Source: Methanobacteriota archaeon (GTDB taxonomy: Archaea; Methanobacteriota; Methanobacteria; Methanobacteriales; Methanobacteriaceae). From it: a DNA stretch of 26,747 nucleotides. The notes under the pieces are model-generated. The model saw only the letters and a program-made list of their open reading frames with translations, was not told the origin of the DNA and did no database searches. Shown here one piece after another: positions 7,547 through 15,761 of this stretch. Location of the stretch: the NCBI GenBank assembly GCA_023436175.1, contig JAEZKE010000062.1:1-26747 (forward strand). Reading direction: 5' to 3'. Position 1 is the first letter of the stretch, and every line of letters begins with the position of its first letter. Both the position numbers and the translations under genes were made by a program.

Positions 7547-7706
7547 TCATTTAGCTCCTGGATTTTGGTCTGGTTCCCATGTTGGATCATCCATATGATC
7601 TATCATGTCATTTCTATAATAGCATACACAACTGCTGTACTTGCCATAAAGACCGCGGACGCACTGCAGTTTCTGGAATTAATCCAACTTCAGGAATTAA
7701 GACCAT
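7547..7706 (-). pseudogene. Frameshifted remnant of a further toxin tip
   Basis: The minus strand reads MVLIPEVGLIPETAV, shifts frame, then SAVFMASTAVVYAIIEMT, shifts again, then DMIDHMDDPTWEPDQNPGAK and a TGA at 7547-7549. The pieces parallel the last 50 residues of the giant protein in order (Val/Pro/Gly stretch, Ala/Thr-rich hydrophobic stretch ending in I-M-D-L-T-D, then a Pro/Asp-rich tail NPDPNPSGKG). It lies about 105 nt downstream of the giant's stop and ends about 80 nt before the 130-residue membrane gene. It is best read as the left-over 3' end of a previous tip after a new one was inserted. Confidence 0.6.
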
Positions 7707-7810
7707 TATTTTCTACCTCTAATAAGGTAAATGGGTATTTCAATTAATGCTCTGCAATAGGAAATACCCAATACATATTCTAAAACATTTTATCAATTCA
7801 TTTATCACCT

Positions 7811-10800
7811 CTAATATAATGGCGGAAGTACTCCCTCTCCTTTTCCTGATGGGTTGGGATCTGGATTATAAGATGTGGAATCAGTTAAATCCATGTATAT
7901 AGTCGCCCCCAAGGCTGTTGTGGTCATTGCTGATCCAACTGCTACGGGCCCTGCAAAAGGTACCGAAAAACCCTCTGTTCCTGCAATAGTTGCAACCGCA
8001 CCTACAAACGTAGCTCCAGATACTATAAGTCCCCCTACATTTCTAACAGTGTCCGAAATTTTCCTTGGTTTCAAATCCCATGGGTCAGGAACTCTTTTTG
8101 TTGTAGTATAGTATGTCCAGTAACCACGGTGATAAATAGGTATCTTGATCCATCTTGAATATTGTAAGTGGTAAAAGCGTATCTGAGGCAGGAAATATCC
8201 TATATGAATTGGACCCCAATCGTAAATTGATACCCATCTTAATGTAATATAAGGTATCCATACGTTGATATGTATTTTGTAAGGAACCCATTGTATCCAA
8301 GGATGATGCCAGACAGAGTGTAGTCTTATTTCTGTATGCCAGTTTCCTTTGATATTCCGCATCTCATCATCAGTTAATAAGGTAGCGTTTGCTGGGGCCT
8401 GTTGGTTAATTAGCAGTGCAACTCCAATATAGAGCTCATTGAATTTGTTTAGTGTCATTTCAATGTTTCCCAGGTTAGGATCGAATAGATAAACTGTTGT
8501 ATTAGTGATGTTTTGCACAACTTCGAAGTGATTAACTCCATTGATGGATAGAACTACTATGTTGTTGGTTTGAAGTTGACTGGTGGTTAATCTTACTCCG
8601 ATTGCAGTTGCTCCTTTAGCTAGTGCTGCTGTTTTCAATCCGTACAAACTTGTTCCAGTTTCGTCTGTACCTGCTATTTTTGCCATTTCAGCTTCTGTAG
8701 TATAAATTCCTATACTTTTCAGGATTGTGGCTAATGCTGCTGGTCCACAGGTGTAGGTAGTAGTGGCCATTATTACTTCACCAGAATCTACTGCAGATGT
8801 ATCTGCAAGCCAGTTATCAGTGAAGTTGTTTCCTGATAGTATGGTGCCAATAGAGTTGTAGTAAGTGATTCCCACCCCATCATCCGTGAAATTGCTTCCA
8901 GATATGTTGTTATTGTTGGTGTCGTAGAGATAAAGCCCAACCCAATTACCCGAAACAATATTGTTGAGTACTTTATTGTTGTTAGAATGGTAAAGATAGC
9001 TTCCATAGTAATTGTCTGCAATTGTACTTTCTGTTATTGTGTTGTAACTAGAGTCCGTGAAATAAATTCCATTTTCATTGTCTTTTATAGTATCTCCTGA
9101 TATATTGTTACTGACTGAGTCATAAAGAAATATCCCGTAGTAACCATCTTTTATTATATTCCCTATTATGGAGTTGCTTCCAGATATATATAAGTAAACG
9201 CCTCTTTCACTGCCTGATATGGTGTTGTTACTGATGTTGTTGTTAAATGAGTGACTTAGAGCTATGCCATATGAATCAGGAGAACTGATTACATTTAGTC
9301 CTTGTATAGTTGACCCGCTTCCACTATTAATTATGACAAAAACACTTTCATCTGAATAATCTGCCTTCACTGTCACATTTGCCCCAGTAACTGGTTGTAT
9401 GGTAAGTTTTTTGTTAACAATAACATTTTCAGTATATGTACCTTCTGCTATAGTTATAGTATCTCCGTCTCGTGTATCAGCGTCATCTATTGCTTCTTGA
9501 ATAGTAGCAAAGCTTTCTTGAGTTCGAGTATTATATACTCCAAGTACATCTACACTGGTTACGTTAACTACTTGGGATACTGTCTGGTTGTTTAGGGTTA
9601 CTGAAACATTTGCTGTGCCTGCTGCTGTACTGTTAAGTTCAAGTTCTACTTTACCTCTCTTGGTGGATCCTGAACTGTTGATGGTTCCGAGTGTTGAGTT
9701 GAAATAAATCAATATGTCCTCAGGTATACTACCATCTGATGAAGTGTCTCCTCCTTGGTTATTATGTGTTACATCTGCTGTTATTTTGTGGTTGTAGTAA
9801 GTTCCATTGCGGTTGGAGCGATCAGTTGAACTGTTTATGGAGAGCACTAGCCATGGATTATATGTTACATTTCCACCAGCTATGTTAATGTCACTTGGAC
9901 TGGTTGAGGACACAATCGGATTATTAGAACCCCACCAATTATTAGTTGCATTAACAGTGCCGTTACCCTGATTGTAGAGTCCGTACCTGCTATTACCAAC
10001 AATCTGGTTAAAATGAATCTCTGTCGAAGAATTATTTAGATAAATTCCATCCAGATTATTCGAGATGATGTTACTGCAAATTCTGTTCTTATCTGAATTC
10101 TGGATGTTAATTCCGGCAGAACCATTTGAATCAATTTTATTGCTTGATATTTCATTTTCAGATCCTGTACTTATCAGTACACCGTTTATACTGTTGTTTA
10201 ATATGTTATTTCCTGAAATCACATTTTCTGTAGAGTTGTAGATGTATATACCATTATTACTGTTTGTTATATTATTTCCAAGTATTTGGTTTTCATTTGA
10301 GTTGTTGATATAGATACCTTCATTTCCAATGGATCCATTCAGGATAAGATCCTGTATAGTTGTGCCATTTCCGCCAATGTTTATGGTAAATATTGGTAGA
10401 CTAGAATTTAAAGCCTGTATTGTCACATTAAGATCAGAAATTGGTCTTATAGTGACCTTTTTGTTTATTACAACGTTTTCCAAGTATGTGGATTTTTCCA
10501 GCCATATTGTATCGCCACTTATAGTGTCTGCATCATCTATAGCTTCCTGTATGCTGTTAAATATTTCCTGAGTTCTGAAATTGAAAGTTCCATTAGGATT
10601 AGATAACGCCAACCATGGAATAACTGAAATTTCATCAGGAGCAGTTTCATTAGCATTGTATGAGTTCATAATGTTGGAAAACATGTAAATAATCGATTCA
10701 TAACACATTATATCTCCTATGCTTGTGTTTGTGACATTGTTAGGCGCTGTTCCATGTGAATCCATGTAAGATCTAATATAATTAGCCATGTCCACAAATT

Positions 10801-13800
10801 CATCGCTAAGTATAGTTCCACTGGTTATGTTTTCTGCAGGGCCTGTTGGAGAGCCAGCATTATCCAATATTATGGAAGTGTTCAAATAGCTTTCAATATT
10901 TATGATTGCCTTAGCTGTAAGTTTAAGGAATTGAGGCACAGTTACAGCAGTTCCAGATATAGTTACACCGCTTGGTAATGTGTGGTTGGTGTCTACATAA
11001 GATTTTACTGTTTGTGATGCATTTTTTATCTGGTCTGTTGTTATAAACATTGTACTTGGATTTGAAACAATTGACCATGGAGTCACAGTGATAAATTCTG
11101 GTAGGGTACTTGTTGCATTGTAAGAGCCTAAAATTTGGCTGTACATGTAAACCAGTGATTCAAAGCGTAAGTTACCCATATTAATAGTTCTGTAATCGGG
11201 TGCTTTTCCATTAGCATACATATAAGAAATTATATCGTTTGCAAGGTTGATGTAGTCTGTATCCGCAATAGTCCCATTAGTAGTTACAGTTTCTGATGGA
11301 CTTGTAGCTGCATTGTAACTTTTAAGCACGATTGAAGTGTACAGAGAGCCATCTAGATTTAATGATGCAGTAGTTGCAAGTTGTAAGAATTGAGACATGC
11401 TCACAACAGTTCCATTAATAGTCACATTAGCTGGTAATTGATGGTTAGTTTCTATGTAAGACTGCACTGTTTTAGCTGCGTTTTCTACCTGATTATTCGT
11501 AAAGAAGACCGTATTTGCATTTGAAACAACTGACCATGGAGTTACAGTGACATTTTGTGGTAATTCTGTTCTATTACCATAATAATCCATAATTAAAGAG
11601 TACAGATAGACCAGTGATTCATAACGTATATTTCCTAAACTACTGGAGGTATAGTTAGGTGCTTGTCCATTAGAGTCCATGAAAGATATTACACTGTTTG
11701 CAAGGCTGAGATAATCTGTATTACTAAGACCTCCTCCCGTTACAGTTTCAGAAGGACTGCTTGGTGCATTGTAACTTTGTAAAACAATTGTAGCGTTTAA
11801 TTTTCCATTTATGTTTGTTACTGCAGTAGATAGAAGTTTTAAAAACTTAGGCATACTTACAGAAATTCCAGATATTGTTACGCTGCTTGGAAGCGCGTGG
11901 TTAGTTTCTACGTATGATTTTACAGTCTCTGATGCTGTTTTCATCTGGTCTGTTGTTATAAATGCAGTATTTGCATTTGAAACAACTGACCATGGCCTCA
12001 CTGTGATCATATCTGGCAAGGTATAATTATTCGCCTTGTAAGAACTTAAAACCTGGCTGTACATGTAGATCAATGATTGATAGCATATATTTCCCAGACT
12101 GCTGCTTTGGTAGTTAGGTGCTCTTTCATCACCGTACATGAAAAATTCTACCTGTCTTGCAAGGTCAAGATACTGTGTCTGGTTAAGAGTGCCGCCAGTT
12201 ACGGTTTCTGGTGTGTCTATAGGTGGCCCATAACTTCCTAGAACTAATTGACCAGCATATGTACTATTTATGTTGTGTAATGTGGTGGTTAACAGTTTAA
12301 GGAATTGAGGCATACTTACAGCAGTTCCAGATATGGTTATGCTGCTTGGAAGTGCATGATGGGTTTCTATATATGTTTTTACAGTTTCTGCCCCGCTGAT
12401 TATCTGGCTCGCACTGAAAGTTACAGTACCTGGACTTGCAACAGTTGTCCATGGGTTGACTGTGACATATTGTGGAAGTTTATCGTTTACGTTGTAGTAG
12501 TTTATGATCTGGCTGTACATGTGGACTAAACTTTCATATCGCATGTTTCCCTGTGAAGTCCATGCATAGTTTGGTGCTTGTCCATTGGAATTCATGAAAG
12601 AGATGACATTATCTGCAACAGTTAAATAATTTTCATAGTTAATTTTTCCACTTGCCAGTGTTTCAGAGGGACTGGCCGGTGCACTGTAACTTTGAAGAAC
12701 AATTGATTGGTATAAGCCTGCATAGATATTTTTAAGTGATGTAAGTTCCAGTTTCAGGAATTGGGGCATTGTAATTTGCCTTCCAGATATGGTTACACTG
12801 CTTGGAAGCGCGTGGTTAGTTTCCACATAATTTTTAACAGCCCAAACTACCGTGTTTATCTGATCCATAGTTATAAACACAGTATTACTGTTTGTAACAG
12901 TTGTCCATGGAGTAAGTGTTATATAACCTGGCAGACGCAGTTTATTGCTGGCTGAGTTGATTATTTCAGCGTACGTGTAAACTAGTGATTCATAACGTAT
13001 GTATCCTCTTACAGTCGTTACGTAGTTTGGTGTGTATCCATTGACATCCATGAAATTGATAATTCTATTTGCAGCGTCTAAATAATCTGTGCTGTTAAGA
13101 TTTCCGCCAGTGATGCTTTCATAAGGATTTGGTGCTGTATTATAATTGCGTAGAATAATTGACTGGTACAGGTTATCATTAGCATTAACCAGGTATGTGA
13201 TTTCAAGTTTCAGGAAATTAGGCATGCTCACTTTAGAACCCAGAATGGTTACGTGATCAGGTAACTGATGTTTAGTTTCAATGTAAGACTGCACAGTATC
13301 AGCAGCATTCCTTATCTGATCCATAGTTATGAATGCAGTGCTGTTGTTTGCAACAGTTGTCCATGGTATTACTGTAATGTAGTTGGGCAAAATTTCTGCC
13401 ACCTGGTATGATTTCATAATTTGGGCAAATGTGTATACAAGCGATTCATAACGCATGTTTCCCAGACTAATTGTTCTATAGTCCGGTGCCCTTCCATTAG
13501 AGTCCATATAGGATTTAATACTGTTTGCAAGGTTTAAATAATCTGTTTTGTTGAGGTTTCCACTTGTAGTTATGGTTTCTGAAGGGTTAGTCGCTGCTGT
13601 GTAATTTCCCAGGGAAATTGAAGAGTTTAGGCTGCCATTTATATTTATTGCTGCCGTGGCTATAAGTTTCAGGAATTGGGCCATGTTCACTGTTGTTCCA
13701 TTAATGGTTACATTAGCTGGTAACTGGTGATTAGCTTCTACATATGTCTGTACTGAACTTGATGCATATTCTAAATCTTCCAAACTGAAGTTTGGCATGT

Positions 13801-14599
13801 TAGTGTTGATGGTGTAAGTTGCAGTTTGTGTCGCTCCCTGATTACCTGCTGCATCCCGGCCATAGTATTTTAAAGCTGTTACCCCTTGACCAAGGCTTAA
13901 TGTGACTGTTTTAACCTGATTATTCCATGTAGTACCATTATTTGTGCTGTAATAAACCTTTGGATTTGGATCATGGCTGTCAGTAGCTGTTAAAGTCACA
14001 CTTTGTGCAGTACTGTATGAACCTTGCGCAAGACTATTACTCACGCTGGGAGGGACGTTATCTATCACCACGCCCGTAGAATCCACACCTGTATAATAAA
14101 CTACCGAAACGTAATTTGGCAGGTAGCCATTATCCTGATAAAAGTTTACCACTTTAGAATACGTGTAAACGAGTGATTCATAACGGATGTTTCCTAAACT
14201 GCTGGACGCATAATTAGGCGCCCGGCCATTTGTATTTATATAATTATACACATTATTTGCAACCGTAACATAATCAGCTTTATACAAGTTGCCTGTCGCT
14301 GACCCTGAAGGACCAGTAGGACTACTTACACTGCTTATATTTACAGATGCTGTGGAACCTGAATTAAGCTGCACCGTAGTCTTAGTAAGCGTCTTTAAAA
14401 ACGATGGTGCACTACTGTTCTTATCAGATACCATCACATAACCAGGTATATTACCATGAGCTTCCGTATAATTTTTAACCCCTTCTGAAGCCAGTTCCGT
14501 TTCAGTGAGATTCAAACTCGCTGCTGAAACAACTCCCATAAATAGGGCTAATACCATACAAAAGCTCATTAATATTAAAATTCTTTTAATATTCTTCAT
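7811..14599 (-). CDS. Giant secreted PMB-repeat protein with C39-like peptidase and variable C-terminal tip (polymorphic-toxin-like)
   Basis: 2262 residues; GGAGGTGA precedes the ATG. Order: signal peptide (1-26, ending VVSAA); PMB unit 1 (about 30-172); chitobiase-type Ig domain (about 178-267); PMB units 2-8 (about 268-1326, motif GxAPNYxxxSLGNIRYESLVY); beta-helix 1 (about 1338-1570, ending ATNNWWGSNNP); a beta-rich linker; beta-helix 2 (about 1690-1935, NNxISGN repeats); C39-like peptidase with Cys1951 (TYTCGPAAL), His2024 (NHFEVV) and Asp2040 (FDPNLGN); boundary ANATLLTDDEMRNIK (to about 2080); aromatic segment (WVPYKIHINVWIPYITLRW; YDWGPIHIGYF); Gly/Ala-rich hydrophobic tip (VGGLIVSGATFVGAVATIAG). 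PMB repeats bind pseudomurein, so it should sit in or on the wall. The peptidase could release the tip or cut wall peptides, as PeiW/PeiP-type endoisopeptidases do. Orphan tips and membrane proteins follow it. Domains are clear; function is inferred. Confidence 0.88.
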   Translation of the reverse strand: MKNIKRILILMSFCMVLALFMGVVSAASLNLTETELASEGVKNYTEAHGNIPGYVMVSDKNSSAPSFLKTLTKTTVQLNSGSTASVNISSVSSPTGPSGSATGNLYKADYVTVANNVYNYINTNGRAPNYASSSLGNIRYESLVYTYSKVVNFYQDNGYLPNYVSVVYYTGVDSTGVVIDNVPPSVSNSLAQGSYSTAQSVTLTATDSHDPNPKVYYSTNNGTTWNNQVKTVTLSLGQGVTALKYYGRDAAGNQGATQTATYTINTNMPNFSLEDLEYASSSVQTYVEANHQLPANVTINGTTVNMAQFLKLIATAAININGSLNSSISLGNYTAATNPSETITTSGNLNKTDYLNLANSIKSYMDSNGRAPDYRTISLGNMRYESLVYTFAQIMKSYQVAEILPNYITVIPWTTVANNSTAFITMDQIRNAADTVQSYIETKHQLPDHVTILGSKVSMPNFLKLEITYLVNANDNLYQSIILRNYNTAPNPYESITGGNLNSTDYLDAANRIINFMDVNGYTPNYVTTVRGYIRYESLVYTYAEIINSASNKLRLPGYITLTPWTTVTNSNTVFITMDQINTVVWAVKNYVETNHALPSSVTISGRQITMPQFLKLELTSLKNIYAGLYQSIVLQSYSAPASPSETLASGKINYENYLTVADNVISFMNSNGQAPNYAWTSQGNMRYESLVHMYSQIINYYNVNDKLPQYVTVNPWTTVASPGTVTFSASQIISGAETVKTYIETHHALPSSITISGTAVSMPQFLKLLTTTLHNINSTYAGQLVLGSYGPPIDTPETVTGGTLNQTQYLDLARQVEFFMYGDERAPNYQSSSLGNICYQSLIYMYSQVLSSYKANNYTLPDMITVRPWSVVSNANTAFITTDQMKTASETVKSYVETNHALPSSVTISGISVSMPKFLKLLSTAVTNINGKLNATIVLQSYNAPSSPSETVTGGGLSNTDYLSLANSVISFMDSNGQAPNYTSSSLGNIRYESLVYLYSLIMDYYGNRTELPQNVTVTPWSVVSNANTVFFTNNQVENAAKTVQSYIETNHQLPANVTINGTVVSMSQFLQLATTASLNLDGSLYTSIVLKSYNAATSPSETVTTNGTIADTDYINLANDIISYMYANGKAPDYRTINMGNLRFESLVYMYSQILGSYNATSTLPEFITVTPWSIVSNPSTMFITTDQIKNASQTVKSYVDTNHTLPSGVTISGTAVTVPQFLKLTAKAIINIESYLNTSIILDNAGSPTGPAENITSGTILSDEFVDMANYIRSYMDSHGTAPNNVTNTSIGDIMCYESIIYMFSNIMNSYNANETAPDEISVIPWLALSNPNGTFNFRTQEIFNSIQEAIDDADTISGDTIWLEKSTYLENVVINKKVTIRPISDLNVTIQALNSSLPIFTINIGGNGTTIQDLILNGSIGNEGIYINNSNENQILGNNITNSNNGIYIYNSTENVISGNNILNNSINGVLISTGSENEISSNKIDSNGSAGINIQNSDKNRICSNIISNNLDGIYLNNSSTEIHFNQIVGNSRYGLYNQGNGTVNATNNWWGSNNPIVSSTSPSDINIAGGNVTYNPWLVLSINSSTDRSNRNGTYYNHKITADVTHNNQGGDTSSDGSIPEDILIYFNSTLGTINSSGSTKRGKVELELNSTAAGTANVSVTLNNQTVSQVVNVTSVDVLGVYNTRTQESFATIQEAIDDADTRDGDTITIAEGTYTENVIVNKKLTIQPVTGANVTVKADYSDESVFVIINSGSGSTIQGLNVISSPDSYGIALSHSFNNNISNNTISGSERGVYLYISGSNSIIGNIIKDGYYGIFLYDSVSNNISGDTIKDNENGIYFTDSSYNTITESTIADNYYGSYLYHSNNNKVLNNIVSGNWVGLYLYDTNNNNISGSNFTDDGVGITYYNSIGTILSGNNFTDNWLADTSAVDSGEVIMATTTYTCGPAALATILKSIGIYTTEAEMAKIAGTDETGTSLYGLKTAALAKGATAIGVRLTTSQLQTNNIVVLSINGVNHFEVVQNITNTTVYLFDPNLGNIEMTLNKFNELYIGVALLINQQAPANATLLTDDEMRNIKGNWHTEIRLHSVWHHPWIQWVPYKIHINVWIPYITLRWVSIYDWGPIHIGYFLPQIRFYHLQYSRWIKIPIYHRGYWTYYTTTKRVPDPWDLKPRKISDTVRNVGGLIVSGATFVGAVATIAGTEGFSVPFAGPVAVGSAMTTTALGATIYMDLTDSTSYNPDPNPSGKGEGVLPPLY
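10620..13800 (-). repeat. Seven tandem double PMB units in the giant gene
   Basis: Seven consecutive units of roughly 150 residues (about 454 bp) follow the Ig domain; an eighth lies before it. Each unit is itself two related modules: one of the type A-xx-V-xx-Y-(I/V)ETNH-x-LP-xx-V-xI-xG followed by MPQFLKL, and one of the type NxIxSFMDSNGxAPNY followed by GNIRYESLVYMYSQI. The two modules share spacing (helix, turn with LP or APNY, strand, then a hydrophobic helix), so the unit arose by duplication of a single module. Units are similar but not identical, so this is old divergence rather than fresh tandem expansion. Confidence 0.8.
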
Positions 14600-14760
14600 A
14601 ATTCACCTCCAGCGTTTTTTGGTAGTATCTGTGTCATTTGCTACAGATACTTCATAATAAAGTTTAAAATAGTATTATTAATACTCAAAAAATTGTTTAC
14701 TTTGTAATTTTTTCACCCCCTTTCTATTGAAAAGAAATACTATTTTCTTTTCGAGTATGA
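14600..14760 (-). promoter_or_regulatory. Long 5' leader of the giant gene, with palindrome and second ribosome-like site
   Basis: Between the ATG (14599) and the repeat cluster is about 160 nt of leader. A near-palindrome AAAAGAAATA / TATTTTCTTTT lies at 14730-14751, and AAAGGGGGTG (minus strand, 14714-14723) looks like a second ribosome site about 115 nt before the real one. This AAAGGGGGTGAAAAAATTAC stretch matches the AAAGGGGGCGGAAAAAATAC in front of the 773-residue gene, so it looks like an ancestral start region kept as leader. Confidence 0.45.
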
Positions 14761-14791
14761 CTAGTTGTCACTTAGGCTTATGTTTTTAAGC

Positions 14792-14878
14792 ACATTATTG
14801 TGAATTTCAGTATGATTTTATTACATTTGTTGTGAATCAAATCACACTTTAATATGATTTAATACATTAATTGTGAAT
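14792..14878 (-). promoter_or_regulatory. Three direct repeats upstream of the giant gene (candidate operator)
   Basis: On the plus strand ACATTATTGTGAAT (14792-14805), ACATTTGTTGTGAAT (14823-14837) and ACATTAATTGTGAAT (14864-14878) are repeated in the same orientation at 31 and 41 bp, close to whole helical turns. The same set occurs upstream of the 515-residue gene. A shared transcription-factor binding array is the simplest reading; the factor is unknown. Confidence 0.55.
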
Positions 14879-14984
14879 TAAATCATAATTTTATATTAGT
14901 TAGTAATAATTATGGAATATGCAAAAATAAGATTATGAGAATGTTAATAATTTGCGTTTAAAAAGAAAAAAAGAAGTTTTGTAT

Positions 14985-15761
14985 TATAAGAACGTAACTT
15001 TTAGCTAAATTATTCCCTGCAATGTCTTTAACAGCATAATATGGAATATAAATCTGGTACTAGTTTTAAGTATATCTTCTTAAATTCATTTTAAGATATA
15101 ATGCGTTATCTTTTATTATCTTACTAATTACAGCTTTTTTTTCAATGTTCTAAGATTTTTTAATGTATTTTGGGCCATTTAATGTTTGATTTTATGTTTT
15201 CACTGAATTTGATTTGGATAGAAGCTGTTCTTAGTATCTTGTAGTGTGACTTTGGGGGATTAGTTGAAGTTACTTGGGGGATGTTCTATCAATTGTATAT
15301 TGAGTGTAAACTGGGGATTTGTTACCTGCTGTGTCCACTGCGATAAATTTTAATGTGGTCGTGAATGTTATTGTAATTGGACAGGTGTATTTGGTGCTTG
15401 CTGCTGCGGGTATAATTCCATTTTTAGTATAATAAATATTTCCAGTTTCGCTCATTTTTAAAGTAATAGTTTGGAATGTTGGGCCTTACAGTGTCGAGTA
15501 TATAAGTTTCTGTGTAAATTGGTGGCCAGTTACCTGTTTCATCAACTGTTGCAAACTTTAAGTTGTAATTGTACTTATATTAATTGGAATTTTATATTCT
15601 GCTCTTGTATTGCTTGTTTGAGGATTAGAACTATCTGTTGTATAATAAATTGTTGCAGTGCTACTAGATCTGTTTTAGTTAAACTCACTGTTTTTTACGT
15701 GTTAAATAAGCCCTTATTTGGACTAGCAGTCATCGTTTGGTTAGTGCCATTTGTAGTTTCA
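14985..15761 (-). pseudogene. Decayed 3' half of the PMB metallopeptidase gene
   Basis: Downstream of the stop of the 515-residue protein, the minus strand still encodes the domains found in its intact paralogue (20178-22499), broken by stops and frameshifts. First comes an Ig/chitobiase domain (TMTASPNKGLFNT, stop, KTVSLTKT; IYYTTDSSNPQTSNTRAEY; LKFATVDETGNWPPIYTETY). Then a second one, still open at 15270-15455 (GNIYYTKNGIIPAAASTKYT). Last is a Big_5-like end (PQVTSTNPPKSH; RTASIQIKFSEN; AVKDIAGNNLAKSY). The order matches the paralogue's end (APQIVSTNPKNN; AISIKFSENIA; AVKDSAGNNLAAGY). So the ancestral gene continued to about 14985. Confidence 0.8.

Noticed and set aside
2533..7706. Integrated virus or insertion sequence as the cause of the array
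   Set aside because: No transposase, integrase, terminal inverted repeats or virus structural genes are visible; decayed and orphan cassettes explain the content better.
7526..7747. Plus-strand 73-codon frame
   Set aside because: It is the reverse of a toxin-tip remnant whose minus-strand pieces match the giant protein's end.
10620..13800. Regular repeats suggesting a CRISPR array
   Set aside because: Repeat period is about 450 bp, repeats are in frame, imperfect and encode PMB modules; no short exact repeats with unique spacers.
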